A stretch of DNA of 64,000 nucleotides, taken from contig NZ_JAGIQA010000035.1 in assembly GCF_017814975.1 (NCBI RefSeq), positions 1 to 64,000 on the forward strand, in the 5' to 3' direction. This DNA comes from Cupriavidus consociatus (GTDB lineage Bacteria > Pseudomonadota > Gammaproteobacteria > Burkholderiales > Burkholderiaceae). A program made the position numbers and the translations under genes. Position 1 is the stretch's first letter, and each line of letters begins with the position of its first letter. This document shows, in pieces, positions 40,579 through 49,891 of the stretch. The notes under the pieces are model-generated. The model was given only the letters and a program-made list of their open reading frames with translations. It did no database searches and was not told where the DNA came from.

Positions 40579-41931
40579 ATGTTTGAAAAAATTCTGATCG
40601 CGAACCGCGGCGAAATCGCACTTCGCATCCAGCGCGCCTGCCGCGAACTGGGCATCAAGACGGTGGTGGTGTACTCGGAGGCCGACAAGGAGGCCAAGTA
40701 CGTGCGCCTGGCCGACGAAGCCGTCTGCATCGGCCCCGCCCCGTCGCCGCAGTCGTACCTGAACATGCCGGCCATCATCTCGGCCGCCGAAGTGACCGAT
40801 GCGCAGGCCATCCACCCGGGCTACGGCTTCCTGTCGGAGAATGCCGACTTCGCCGAGCGCGTGGAAAAATCCGGCTTCGTCTTCATCGGTCCGACCGCCG
40901 ACAGCATCCGCCTGATGGGCGACAAGGTCTCGGCCAAGCAGGCGATGATCAAGGCCGGCGTACCGTGCGTGCCGGGCTCGGACGGCGCCCTGCCCGACGA
41001 CCCCAAGGAAATCCTCGCGACCGCGCGCCGCGTGGGCTACCCGGTGATCATCAAGGCCGCCGGCGGCGGCGGTGGCCGCGGCATGCGCGTGGTGCACACC
41101 GAAGCCGCCCTGATCAATGCCGTCAACATGACGCGTGAGGAAGCTGGCCGCGCCTTCGGCAATCCCGAGGTCTACATGGAGAAGTTCCTGGAGAATCCGC
41201 GCCACGTGGAGATCCAGATCCTGGCCGACCAGCACAAGCAGGCCATCTGGCTGGGCGAGCGCGACTGCTCGATGCAGCGCCGCCACCAGAAGGTGATCGA
41301 GGAAGCCCCGGCGCCGCATATCCCGCGCCGCCTGATCGAGCGCATCGGCGACCGTTGCGCGGAGGCCTGCAAGAAGATGGGCTACCGCGGCGCCGGCACT
41401 TTCGAGTTCCTGTACGAGAACAACGAGTTCTACTTCATCGAGATGAACACGCGCGTGCAGGTGGAGCACCCGGTCACCGAGATGATCACCGGCATCGACA
41501 TCGTGCAGGAGCAGATCCGCATCGCCTTCGGCGAAAAGCTGCGTTTCCGCCAGAAGGACGTGCAGTTCCGCGGCCACGCGATCGAATGCCGCGTGAACGC
41601 CGAGGACCCGTTCAAGTTCATCCCCTCGCCCGGCCGCATCACCGCCTGGCACATGCCGGGGGGCCCCGGTGTACGCGTGGACTCGCACGCGTATGATGGC
41701 TACTTCGTGCCGCCCAACTACGATTCGATGATCGGCAAGATCATCACTTACGGTGCCACGCGCGAGCAGGCCATCGCCCGCATGCGCATCGCGCTGTCCG
41801 AAATGGTTGTGGACGGTATCCAGACCAATGTTCCGCTGCACCGAGAGCTGATGATGGACGCGAACTTCGTCGAAGGCGGCACCAGCATCCATTATCTTGA
41901 GCATCGCCTGGCGGAGCGCGCGAAGGCCTGA
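40579..41931 (+). CDS. accC: acetyl-CoA carboxylase biotin carboxylase subunit
   Basis: 450 residues. It starts MFEKILIANRGEIALRIQRACRELGI. The ATP-grasp loop is AAGGGGGRGMRVV, and EMNTRVQVEHPVTEMITGIDIV is the catalytic region. It carboxylates biotin on AccB. A 243-bp spacer separates it from accB, longer than in E. coli and without a credible gene. The ATG at 40579 is preceded by GAGAGA. Confidence 0.98.
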   Translation: MFEKILIANRGEIALRIQRACRELGIKTVVVYSEADKEAKYVRLADEAVCIGPAPSPQSYLNMPAIISAAEVTDAQAIHPGYGFLSENADFAERVEKSGFVFIGPTADSIRLMGDKVSAKQAMIKAGVPCVPGSDGALPDDPKEILATARRVGYPVIIKAAGGGGGRGMRVVHTEAALINAVNMTREEAGRAFGNPEVYMEKFLENPRHVEIQILADQHKQAIWLGERDCSMQRRHQKVIEEAPAPHIPRRLIERIGDRCAEACKKMGYRGAGTFEFLYENNEFYFIEMNTRVQVEHPVTEMITGIDIVQEQIRIAFGEKLRFRQKDVQFRGHAIECRVNAEDPFKFIPSPGRITAWHMPGGPGVRVDSHAYDGYFVPPNYDSMIGKIITYGATREQAIARMRIALSEMVVDGIQTNVPLHRELMMDANFVEGGTSIHYLEHRLAERAKA

Positions 41932-41984
41932 GTAACGTTACCCCGACGTTACCCGCAACACACACGCAGCAAGCAAGGAAGCCC

Positions 41985-42878
41985 GTGGCATTTCAGGAAT
42001 GTGTGATCGAAGTGGCGCAGGACCAGGCCGAAGCCTGGTCCGAGGCCCTGTTCGACCTCGGTGCGCTGTCGGTCTCGGTGGAAGACGCCGATGCCGATAC
42101 GCCCGATGAGCAACCGCTTTTCGGCGAGCCCGGGCTCGAACCCAAGCAACTCGCGTGGAACCGCTCGCGCGTGGTGGCGCTGTTCGGCGACGATGCCAAT
42201 CCCGCCGTGGTCGTGGCCGCTGCCGCCAACCAGCTTGGCATCGATCCGGTGCCGGCATACGAACTGCGCGCGGTGGAAGACCAGGACTGGGTCCGCCTGA
42301 CGCAATCGCAGTTCGAGCCGATCCGCATCGGCGAGCGCATCTGGGTGGTGCCGTCGTGGCACGACGCGCCCGAGCCCGATGCGGTGGTGCTGGAGCTGGA
42401 TCCCGGCCTGGCCTTCGGCACCGGCAGCCATCCGACCACGCGGCTGTGCATGCAGTGGCTGGAGCAACACGTGGTGCCGGGCGAAACCGTGCTCGACTAT
42501 GGCTGCGGCTCCGGCATCCTGGCAATCGTCGCGCGCAAGCTCGGCGCGGGCGATACCGTCGGCATCGACATCGATCCCAATGCCGTGGAAGCGTCTCGCT
42601 ACAACGCCGAGCGCAACCAGGTCGAGGCATCGTTCGCGCTGCCCGAGTCGGTGTCGGAAGCCACCTATGACCTGGTGGTCGCCAATATCCTGTCGAATCC
42701 GCTCAAGCTGATGGCGGCCATGCTCAGCGCCCGCGTGCGCCCCGGCGGCCGGCTGGTGTTGTCTGGCGTGCTGGAGCGCCAGGCGGAGGAAGTGGCCGCC
42801 GCCTATGCACCGTGGCTGCCGCTGACGGTATGGCGCGCCGAGGAAGGCTGGGTGTGCCTGCACGGCACCCGTCCCTGA
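41985..42878 (+). CDS. prmA: ribosomal protein L11 methyltransferase
   Basis: 297 residues. The N-terminal substrate domain (FQECVIEVAQDQAEAWSEALFDLGALSV) is followed by a methyltransferase domain with LAFGTGSHPTTRLCMQWLEQ, VLDYGCGSGILAIVARKLGA and VVANILSNPLKLMA. PrmA methylates L11. It starts with GTG at 41985, preceded by AAGGAAG. The acc-prmA adjacency is standard in Burkholderiales. Confidence 0.95.
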   Translation: MAFQECVIEVAQDQAEAWSEALFDLGALSVSVEDADADTPDEQPLFGEPGLEPKQLAWNRSRVVALFGDDANPAVVVAAAANQLGIDPVPAYELRAVEDQDWVRLTQSQFEPIRIGERIWVVPSWHDAPEPDAVVLELDPGLAFGTGSHPTTRLCMQWLEQHVVPGETVLDYGCGSGILAIVARKLGAGDTVGIDIDPNAVEASRYNAERNQVEASFALPESVSEATYDLVVANILSNPLKLMAAMLSARVRPGGRLVLSGVLERQAEEVAAAYAPWLPLTVWRAEEGWVCLHGTRP

Positions 42879-42887
42879 TCTGTCCAG

Positions 42888-44645
<1,758 letters not shown>

Positions 44646-44767
44646 ATTCCGCGGCCTGCCGCCAGACCGAATCCGAGTCCGGCGGCGGGCAGCGCCCCCC
44701 CACCGGGGCATTGGCCGGCCAGGCGCCGGAAACTGAACCGGAAACCATCAGACATCAAGGAGTAGAC

Positions 44768-45268
44768 ATGAGCAGCGTCACCCTCGGCGGCAACCCGATC
44801 GAAGTCGCAGGCAAGTTCCCGCAGGCCGGCGACAAGGCACCCGCCTTCTCGCTGGTCGGCAAGGACCTGAAGGACGTCACGCTGGCCGACTTCGCCGGCA
44901 AGCGCAAGGTCCTGAACATCGTCCCGAGCCTGGACACGCCGGTGTGCCAGGCTTCGGCCCGCAAGTTCAACGAGGCCGCCAACGGCCTGGCCAACACCGT
45001 CGTGCTGACGATCTCGGCCGACCTGCCATTCGCGATGGGCCGCTTCTGCACCACCGAAGGCCTGGCCAACGTGGTGACGCTGTCGACGATGCGCGGCGCC
45101 GAGTTCAAGGGCAACTACGGCGTGGACATCAAGAGCGGCCCGCTGGCCGGCGTGACCGCGCGCGCAGTGGTGGTGCTCGACGAGAATGACACCGTCAAGT
45201 ACGCCCAGCTGGTCCCTGAAATCAAGACCGAGCCTGACTACGAAGCCGCCCTGGCCGCGCTGCAGTAA
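44768..45268 (+). CDS. tpx: thiol peroxidase
   Basis: 166 residues. The peroxidatic Cys60 is in PSLDTPVCQASARKF and the resolving Cys94 in MGRFCTTEGL, as in E. coli Tpx (C61 and C95). It is a periplasmic/cytosolic atypical 2-Cys peroxiredoxin reducing lipid and other hydroperoxides. AAGGAG precedes the ATG. It ends at a GC-rich hairpin with T run. Confidence 0.97.
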   Translation: MSSVTLGGNPIEVAGKFPQAGDKAPAFSLVGKDLKDVTLADFAGKRKVLNIVPSLDTPVCQASARKFNEAANGLANTVVLTISADLPFAMGRFCTTEGLANVVTLSTMRGAEFKGNYGVDIKSGPLAGVTARAVVVLDENDTVKYAQLVPEIKTEPDYEAALAALQ

Positions 45269-45290
45269 CACACGCGCCGCCTGACGGCAG

Positions 45291-45321
45291 CGGCCGCCCG
45301 CGGAACCGGGGCGGCCGTTTT
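45291..45321 (+). terminator. probable intrinsic terminator of tpx
   Basis: Inverted repeat CGGCCGCCC / GGGCGGCCG around a short GC loop, followed by four T. Confidence 0.65.
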
Positions 45322-45368
45322 CGCTTTATCTGACCCATCCAACCAACAACCTGCAACCTGGAGAGAGC

Positions 45369-46316
45369 ATGGCCAGCCTGATCTGCGGCTCCGTCGCCTA
45401 CGACACCATCATGACGTTCGACGGACGCTTCCGCGAACACATCCTGCCGGACCAGATCCATATGCTGAACGTCTCGTTCCTGGTGCCCGGCATGCGCCGC
45501 GAGTTCGGCGGCTGCGCAGGCAACATCGCCTACACGCTGAAGATGCTCGGCGGCGATCCGGTGGTGATGGCCACCGTCGGCACGGATGCCGAGCCCTACC
45601 TGGAATACCTGCGCAAGCTGGAGATTCCCACCAGCCACATCCGCGTGCTGCCCGAGACGTTCACGGCGCAGGCCATGATCACCACCGACCTGGACAACAA
45701 CCAGATCACCGCCTTCCACCCTGGCGCAATGAGCCAGTCACAGCTGAACAACGTCAAGGACGCGCTTGGCGGCGGCAAGGCGCCGGCGCTCGGCATCGTG
45801 GCTCCGGACAGCCGCGAAGGCATGCTGCACCACGCGCGCCAGTTCGCCGAGACGGGCGTCCCGTTCATCTTCGACCTGGGCCAGGCAATGCCGCTGTTCA
45901 ACGGCGAAGACCTGCGGGAGTTCGTTGAACTCGCCAGTTACGTGACAGTCAATGACTACGAGGCGCAGGTCCTGCTGTCCCGTACCGCATGGACCAGCGC
46001 GGAGGTTGCCGCCAAGGTCCGTGCCTTCATCGTCACGCACGGCGAGCGCGGCGCCAGCATCTATGCCGATGGTCAGCAGTACGCGATCCCGGCCGTGCAG
46101 GCCGAACGCATCGTGGACCCGACCGGCTGTGGCGACGCCTTCCGTGGCGGCCTGCTCTACGGCATTGAAAACGGTTTAGACTGGGAAACGACCGGCCGCC
46201 TGGCTTCGCTGATGGGGTCGGTCAAGATCGCGCAGCAGGGTCCGCAGAACCACTGGTTGTCGCGCGAGGAAATCGGCAACCGGTTCCAGTCTGCATTCGG
46301 GTACCGCTACGCCTGA
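45369..46316 (+). CDS. PfkB-family carbohydrate/nucleoside kinase
   Basis: 315 residues. The C-terminal PfkB signature DPTGCGDAFRGGLLYGI (about 250-266) contains the catalytic Asp. GGCAGNIAYTLKMLGGDPVVMATVG near the N-terminus is the family's glycine-rich substrate site. The wording resembles adenosine-kinase/ribokinase-like proteins. The substrate cannot be fixed from sequence. GGAGAG precedes the ATG. Confidence 0.9.
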   Translation: MASLICGSVAYDTIMTFDGRFREHILPDQIHMLNVSFLVPGMRREFGGCAGNIAYTLKMLGGDPVVMATVGTDAEPYLEYLRKLEIPTSHIRVLPETFTAQAMITTDLDNNQITAFHPGAMSQSQLNNVKDALGGGKAPALGIVAPDSREGMLHHARQFAETGVPFIFDLGQAMPLFNGEDLREFVELASYVTVNDYEAQVLLSRTAWTSAEVAAKVRAFIVTHGERGASIYADGQQYAIPAVQAERIVDPTGCGDAFRGGLLYGIENGLDWETTGRLASLMGSVKIAQQGPQNHWLSREEIGNRFQSAFGYRYA

Positions 46317-46351
46317 CCTGCGGCCAGTGCGTGGCTTTTTCGGGATCTGAC

Positions 46352-46819
46352 ATGAACCACAAGGTCCGGGGCGGCGCGCTTGCCGTCATTGCCATCGCGG
46401 CCCTGGTCGCCGGCTGCGCGACGGAGTCCAACTCCAACAGCGTCTACAGCACCGGCCAGGCGCAGCGCGAACAGACGGTGCGCTATGGCGTGGTCGAGGG
46501 TGTACGCGAAGTTGCCATCCAGCGCAGCCAGACCGGCGCGGGCACGCTCGCCGGCAGTGCCATCGGCGGCATCGCGGCTGGCAGCACCATCGGCAGTGGC
46601 AACGGCGCGGTGGCGGCGGGCATCCTCGGCGCGATACTGGGCGGCATCGCCGGCAGCGCTGCCGAGAACAAGGTCAACGAGCGGCGCGGCCTGGAGATCA
46701 CCGTGCGCCTGGACAACGGCGAGATGCGCGCGATCACGCAGGAGGCCGACGAGGTCTTTCGCCCGGGCGAGCGTGTGCGGCTGCTGTCCTCGGGCGGCGT
46801 CACCCGCGTCACGCACTGA
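46352..46819 (+). CDS. SlyB/Pcp-like outer-membrane lipoprotein with glycine-zipper
   Basis: 155 residues. The lipobox ALVAGC puts the lipidated Cys at 22. AGSAIGGIAAGSTIGSG and AAGILGAILGGIAGSAAE form a 2TM glycine zipper (about 70-112). A beta-rich tail contains GLEITVRLDNGEMRAITQEAD and GERVRLL, as in SlyB. SlyB-type proteins associate with the outer membrane under Mg or envelope stress. The ATG at 46352 was chosen because it gives a regular signal peptide. Confidence 0.88.
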   Translation: MNHKVRGGALAVIAIAALVAGCATESNSNSVYSTGQAQREQTVRYGVVEGVREVAIQRSQTGAGTLAGSAIGGIAAGSTIGSGNGAVAAGILGAILGGIAGSAAENKVNERRGLEITVRLDNGEMRAITQEADEVFRPGERVRLLSSGGVTRVTH

Positions 46820-46861
46820 ACCGCTGCGCCCGGCCGGGCGCCAGCATGCAGCGCATCCAGG

Positions 46862-46892
46862 CGCCGCGCCCGCACGGGCCGCGGCGTTTTTT
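46862..46892 (+). terminator. intrinsic terminator of the SlyB-like gene
   Basis: Stem CGCCGCG-CCCG / CGGG-C-CGCGGCG with one bulged base, followed by six T. Confidence 0.88.
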
Positions 46893-46910
46893 CTTTCTCA
46901 CACCCCAATG

Positions 46911-46944
46911 AAAAAACCCGCCGGGCCAGCGGCCATCGGCGGGT
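46911..46944 (-). terminator. intrinsic terminator of the H1-like gene
   Basis: ACCCGCCG / CGGCGGGT stem enclosing a nested GGCC / GGCC hairpin, with six T on the minus strand (plus-strand A run 46911-46916). It lies 116 bp after the H1-like stop. Confidence 0.85.
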
Positions 46945-46946
46945 CT

Positions 46947-47030
46947 GCAAGACTGGCGTCTTGCTGACCGGATACGCAGTATCCGGTCGTGCTGGCACGC
47001 ACTGCGTGCCGATGTGGTTCCGTACGGAAC
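46947..47030. repeat. array of four perfect stem-loops in the 3' flank of the H1-like gene
   Basis: GCAAGAC / GTCTTGC (46947-46964), GACCGGATAC / GTATCCGGTC (46966-46988), GGCACGC / GCGTGCC (46994-47010) and the palindrome GTTCCGTACGGAAC (47017-47030) follow one another with gaps of 1, 5 and 6 bases. They lie between the stop codon and the terminator, so all are in the mRNA 3' UTR. Confidence 0.85.
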
Positions 47031-47059
47031 GCGTAAGTCCCACGCCGTGGCGGCGCAGC

Positions 47060-47641
47060 TTACGGACGGTTGCCCGTCGGGAACGGCCAGGCAGCGGCCG
47101 GGTTCAGCGCGGTCTTGGCAGCCGAAGCGGGAGCAACGGCAGGGGCAGCGGCAGGCTTCGCAGCAGCCTTCTTGGCAGCCGGCTTCTTCGCAGCAGCCTT
47201 CTTGGCCGGAGCCTTCTTGGCGGCCGCCTTCTTGGCAGCAGCCTTCTTGGCCGGTGCGGCCTTCTTGGCGGCGACCTTCTTGGTTGCAGCCTTCTTGGCC
47301 GGTGCGGCCTTCCTGGCGGCGACCTTCTTCACTGCGGCCTTCTTGGCCGGTGCTGCCTTCTTGGCGGCGACCTTCTTGGTTGCAACCTTCTTGGCGGCGA
47401 CCTTCTTCACTGCGGCCTTCTTGGCGGGGGCCTTCTTGGCCGCAGCCTTCTTCGCCGGCGCAGCCTTCTTGGCGGCGACCTTCTTCACTGCGGCCTTCTT
47501 GGCCGGTGCCTTCTTGGCGGCCGGTGCTGCCTTCTTGGCGGCTACCTTCCTGGTTGCGGCCTTCTTGGCCGGAGCGGCCTTCTTGGCGGCCGGCTTGGCG
47601 GCCTTCTTAGCCGCCGGCTTTTTCTTTGCAGCAGTTGCCAT
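47060..47641 (-). CDS. histone H1-like nucleoid protein (Ala/Lys-rich)
   Basis: 193 residues made almost entirely of Lys, Ala, Pro and Val in degenerate repeats such as KKAAPAKKAAVKKVAAKK. It ends in a distinct tail AALNPAAAWPFPTGNRP-like (ALNPAAAWPFPTGNRP), a tail I associate with H1-like proteins of Burkholderiales. It should bind DNA through its basic repeats and compact or regulate chromatin. The ATG at 47641 (MATAAKKKPAAKK) is preceded by a good ribosome site (AAGGAG); a start five codons earlier is less likely. Confidence 0.9.
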   Translation of the reverse strand: MATAAKKKPAAKKAAKPAAKKAAPAKKAATRKVAAKKAAPAAKKAPAKKAAVKKVAAKKAAPAKKAAAKKAPAKKAAVKKVAAKKVATKKVAAKKAAPAKKAAVKKVAARKAAPAKKAATKKVAAKKAAPAKKAAAKKAAAKKAPAKKAAAKKPAAKKAAAKPAAAPAVAPASAAKTALNPAAAWPFPTGNRP

Positions 47642-47656
47642 GGATAACTCCTTCAC

Positions 47657-48038
47657 TAGAGAGTGAATATCGAATGACCTAAGTCAGGCGACCCGACCGA
47701 CCCGAGGCGCGATAACACAGCGCGGCCCCAGTCGAGCGAGCGATTCATCGGCGCGCGGCCCCGACTGCGGCTGCACGCTAATGAATTCGGTTGCAGGCGC
47801 ACCACCCGTGGCGGTGACTTCGCGGCAATCGCGGACCCGCAAGCGGGACCGGGGCACTTGCCGCGCCCTGGAATATTCGATCGGCCCGCCCCGCCAGTTG
47901 GGTCGGCGCGCGGCCTGAAAAGAGGAGATATCGGACAGCAGGCCTGCGGTGCGGGCATGGCCTCGCGCACGGCAAGCGGCATTCATTCGGTGGTAGCTGG
48001 TCCAACCCGTCAATGGACCAAGGGAGACTGCACGCGTT
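47657..48038. other. upstream region of the H1-like gene
   Basis: 382 bp without a credible gene. It contains a nested structure: CGCGGCAA (47821-47828) mirrored by TTGCCGCG (47858-47865), enclosing CCCGC-AA-GCGGG (47836-47847). If transcription starts at the promoter at 48187-48215, this lies in a long leader of the H1-like mRNA. Confidence 0.4.
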
Positions 48039-48191
48039 TTAAGAAGCCGGCTCGGCCAGGTCTGCGTCAAAGTTCTCGTGCTCCTCGGCTACAACCTTCA
48101 TCACTGCATCGAAGCGCGCATCACGCTCGTCGTTCCAATCTTGCTTCCTGCTTCTCTGCAATGAAGTGAGACTCTTGTCAAGGCGAATCAT
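48039..48191 (-). CDS. possible small acidic protein of 50 residues
   Basis: An open frame with ATG at 48191 and TAA at 48039. The product is charged and helix-like (MIRLDKSLTSLQRSRKQ, then DWNDERDARFDAVMKVVAEE) and unlike the Arg/Ala-rich nonsense of the surrounding frames. Codon use is less GC-rich than in neighbours. A strong promoter-like sequence overlaps the ATG, so if that promoter is used, this start would not be in the mRNA. Treat as unproven. Confidence 0.3.
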   Translation of the reverse strand: MIRLDKSLTSLQRSRKQDWNDERDARFDAVMKVVAEEHENFDADLAEPAS

Positions 48192-48215
48192 AATTCGTTT
48201 GCACGATGATGTTAA
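48187..48215 (-). promoter_or_regulatory. sigma70-like promoter pointing toward the H1-like gene
   Basis: On the minus strand TTAACA (48215-48210) and TATGAT (48192-48187) are exactly 17 bp apart in an AT-rich pocket. It would give the H1-like mRNA a leader of over 500 nt, or drive a small RNA or protein. Confidence 0.5.
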
Positions 48216-49283
48216 GAAAAAAGTGCAAAAAAACTTGCCTGCATGCGTTGCTCAAACTAGTTCTCTCGGGCGTCGTCACGAGGACGTTGCCGATGGCATC
48301 GCGATACCTCGCTCGCACGCTGATGCGAACGCGCGCTTCACGCGTTCGCACACGCGTCGCGGCCCTCCATCCCGACGCGCGCGCACGCAGCTTTTACACA
48401 CCCGCACGGCACCCGATTACAACCCGCGCAACGCGCATCGCAGGAATGCTCGAGCCCTGCTGCGCACCTCATCGCGCTTTCCGAAAAGCCGCATGGACAA
48501 AGGCTTTGCGGGCGACGCACAGATCCGCGCACGACCCGCGCGGTAGTGCTCGAGCACGCAAGCGCGCACGCCGGGAACGGGTAGCGCGCTTCGTCGTCTG
48601 CATGCGTTACACAGTCGTCGGCGCGCACGCGCCAAGCGCATCCGGCTGACTGCAACGACTCGCGCCACGCAACTCGCGCGAGCGAGCCGGACCAGCCGAC
48701 GAAGAGTGATGCGCGAACGCAACGGTTTGCATCGAAGCAACAGCGCGAGGACATCGAAGCGTTGCGATTGAGCAAAGCGGCGACGCGCGCGAAGCATCGC
48801 GGCAACACTTCGAACGCTTGCCGGAAACAGCTGCGCCGACAGCATCGCGATCGCTGCCCTCATCCATTCGGATGACTCGGATCACGCAGCATGGTTCGCT
48901 GCGCGCATCGCGCGATGCCGACTGCCCCGGCACGCTTCGCACTGCTTGCCACAGGCTTGCCGATGTCGCCGCGAGAGCCCGGCAGTGCGCCGCGCGACCG
49001 CTTAGAGGAATGCTTCGGCACCGCGCTCAGCGGCCCGTTTTGCTGCAACACAAAAACCCGCAAACCACGGCTGCATGCGGCTTTGCGGCGAGCATGCAAG
49101 CGGTGCGCGGAGGCTGCCGCGGGGATGGGCGAGCGTGCCGTGCGATTGCAGCGCGGCGCCTGCGAAAGTAGATTGGCGTGCGCGCCCGCCGCCCGGGCTC
49201 CGCTGATTCGATGCGAGCAGCGGTCACCGCGCGGCGCATCGCACCGGCACCTGCCGGTGGCAACGAACCTCAAAGGAGACATC
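48192..49283. other. gene-poor 1.1-kb stretch of unusual composition
   Basis: No frame on either strand looks like a conserved protein; translations are Arg/Ala/His/Ser-rich. Sequence is dense in CG-rich alternations and short palindromes, such as GTGCTCGAGCAC (48546-48557) and GCATCGCGCGATGC (48905-48918). The first about 80 bp are AT-rich. It may be decayed DNA or a structural/non-coding region next to the nucleoid-protein gene. Confidence 0.5.
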
Positions 49284-49769
49284 ATGCGCAACCCATCCCA
49301 CCTTGCCGGCGTCCGTCCGCTGGTGCGTCCGGCATTGCGTGCCGCGGTGCTCGCCGCCGCCCTGCTCGGCAGCGCCGCCGCGATGGCGCAGGCCTCGCCC
49401 AGCGGCATGTGGAAGACCATCGACGACAGCACCGGCAAGCCGCGCGGGCTGGTAGAGATCAGCGAGAAGAACGGCGTCTACAGCGGACGCCTGGTGAAGA
49501 CCTTCGTCGAAGGCGACGGCAAGTCCAGGCTCTGCGACAAGTGCACCGACGCGCGCAAGGACCAGCCCCTGATCGGCATGACCATCCTGACCGGCCTGCG
49601 CAAGAGCGGCGACAACGAGTGGAGCGGCGGCGAGATCCTCGACCCGGAGAACGGCAAGGTCTACAAGAGCAAGATGTCGCTCGCCGAGGACGGCAACAAG
49701 CTCAACGTGCGCGGCTTCATCGGCATCAGCCTGATCGGCCGCACCCAGACCTGGGAACGCGAGCACTGA
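49284..49769 (+). CDS. DUF2147 exported protein
   Basis: 161 residues with a signal peptide (about 1-36, ending AMAQA). The DUF2147 pattern follows: SPSGMWKTIDDSTGKPRGLVEISEKNGVYSGRLVKTF, C84-x-x-C87 in RLCDKCTDARKDQPLIGMTIL, WSGGEILDPENGKVYKSKMSL and LNVRGFIGISLIGRTQTWER. Function is unknown in the family; members are periplasmic. AAAGGAGA lies before the ATG at 49284. Confidence 0.9.
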   Translation: MRNPSHLAGVRPLVRPALRAAVLAAALLGSAAAMAQASPSGMWKTIDDSTGKPRGLVEISEKNGVYSGRLVKTFVEGDGKSRLCDKCTDARKDQPLIGMTILTGLRKSGDNEWSGGEILDPENGKVYKSKMSLAEDGNKLNVRGFIGISLIGRTQTWEREH

Positions 49770-49838
49770 GCGTGCGACGGCTCGTGTGACTCAGGGTTTC
49801 TCCGCAGCCGCCGACAACACGCGGCGGCGCGGCTCACG

Positions 49839-49874
49839 AAAAAAACCGGGCGGTTCTCACCGCCCGGTTTTTTT
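49839..49874. terminator. bidirectional intrinsic terminator between DUF2147 and receptor genes
   Basis: Perfect 9-bp stem ACCGGGCGG / CCGCCCGGT with a 6-nt loop, A run before and T run after. It serves both converging genes. Confidence 0.92.
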
Positions 49875-49891
49875 GTCCTCGATGCTGCGCT

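Noticed and set aside
47060..47641. The long plus-strand frame (Phe/Leu/Ala-rich, membrane-like) opposite the H1-like gene
   Set aside because: It is the reverse reading of Lys/Ala codons; the minus strand has the ribosome site, start and conserved C-terminal tail.
47684..48070. 128-codon minus-strand frame upstream of the H1-like gene
   Set aside because: Arg/Pro/Ser-rich without protein-like pattern; it overlaps a structured segment.
48206..48649. 147-codon plus-strand frame
   Set aside because: Arg/Ala-rich translation of CG-rich DNA, no domain, no ribosome site.
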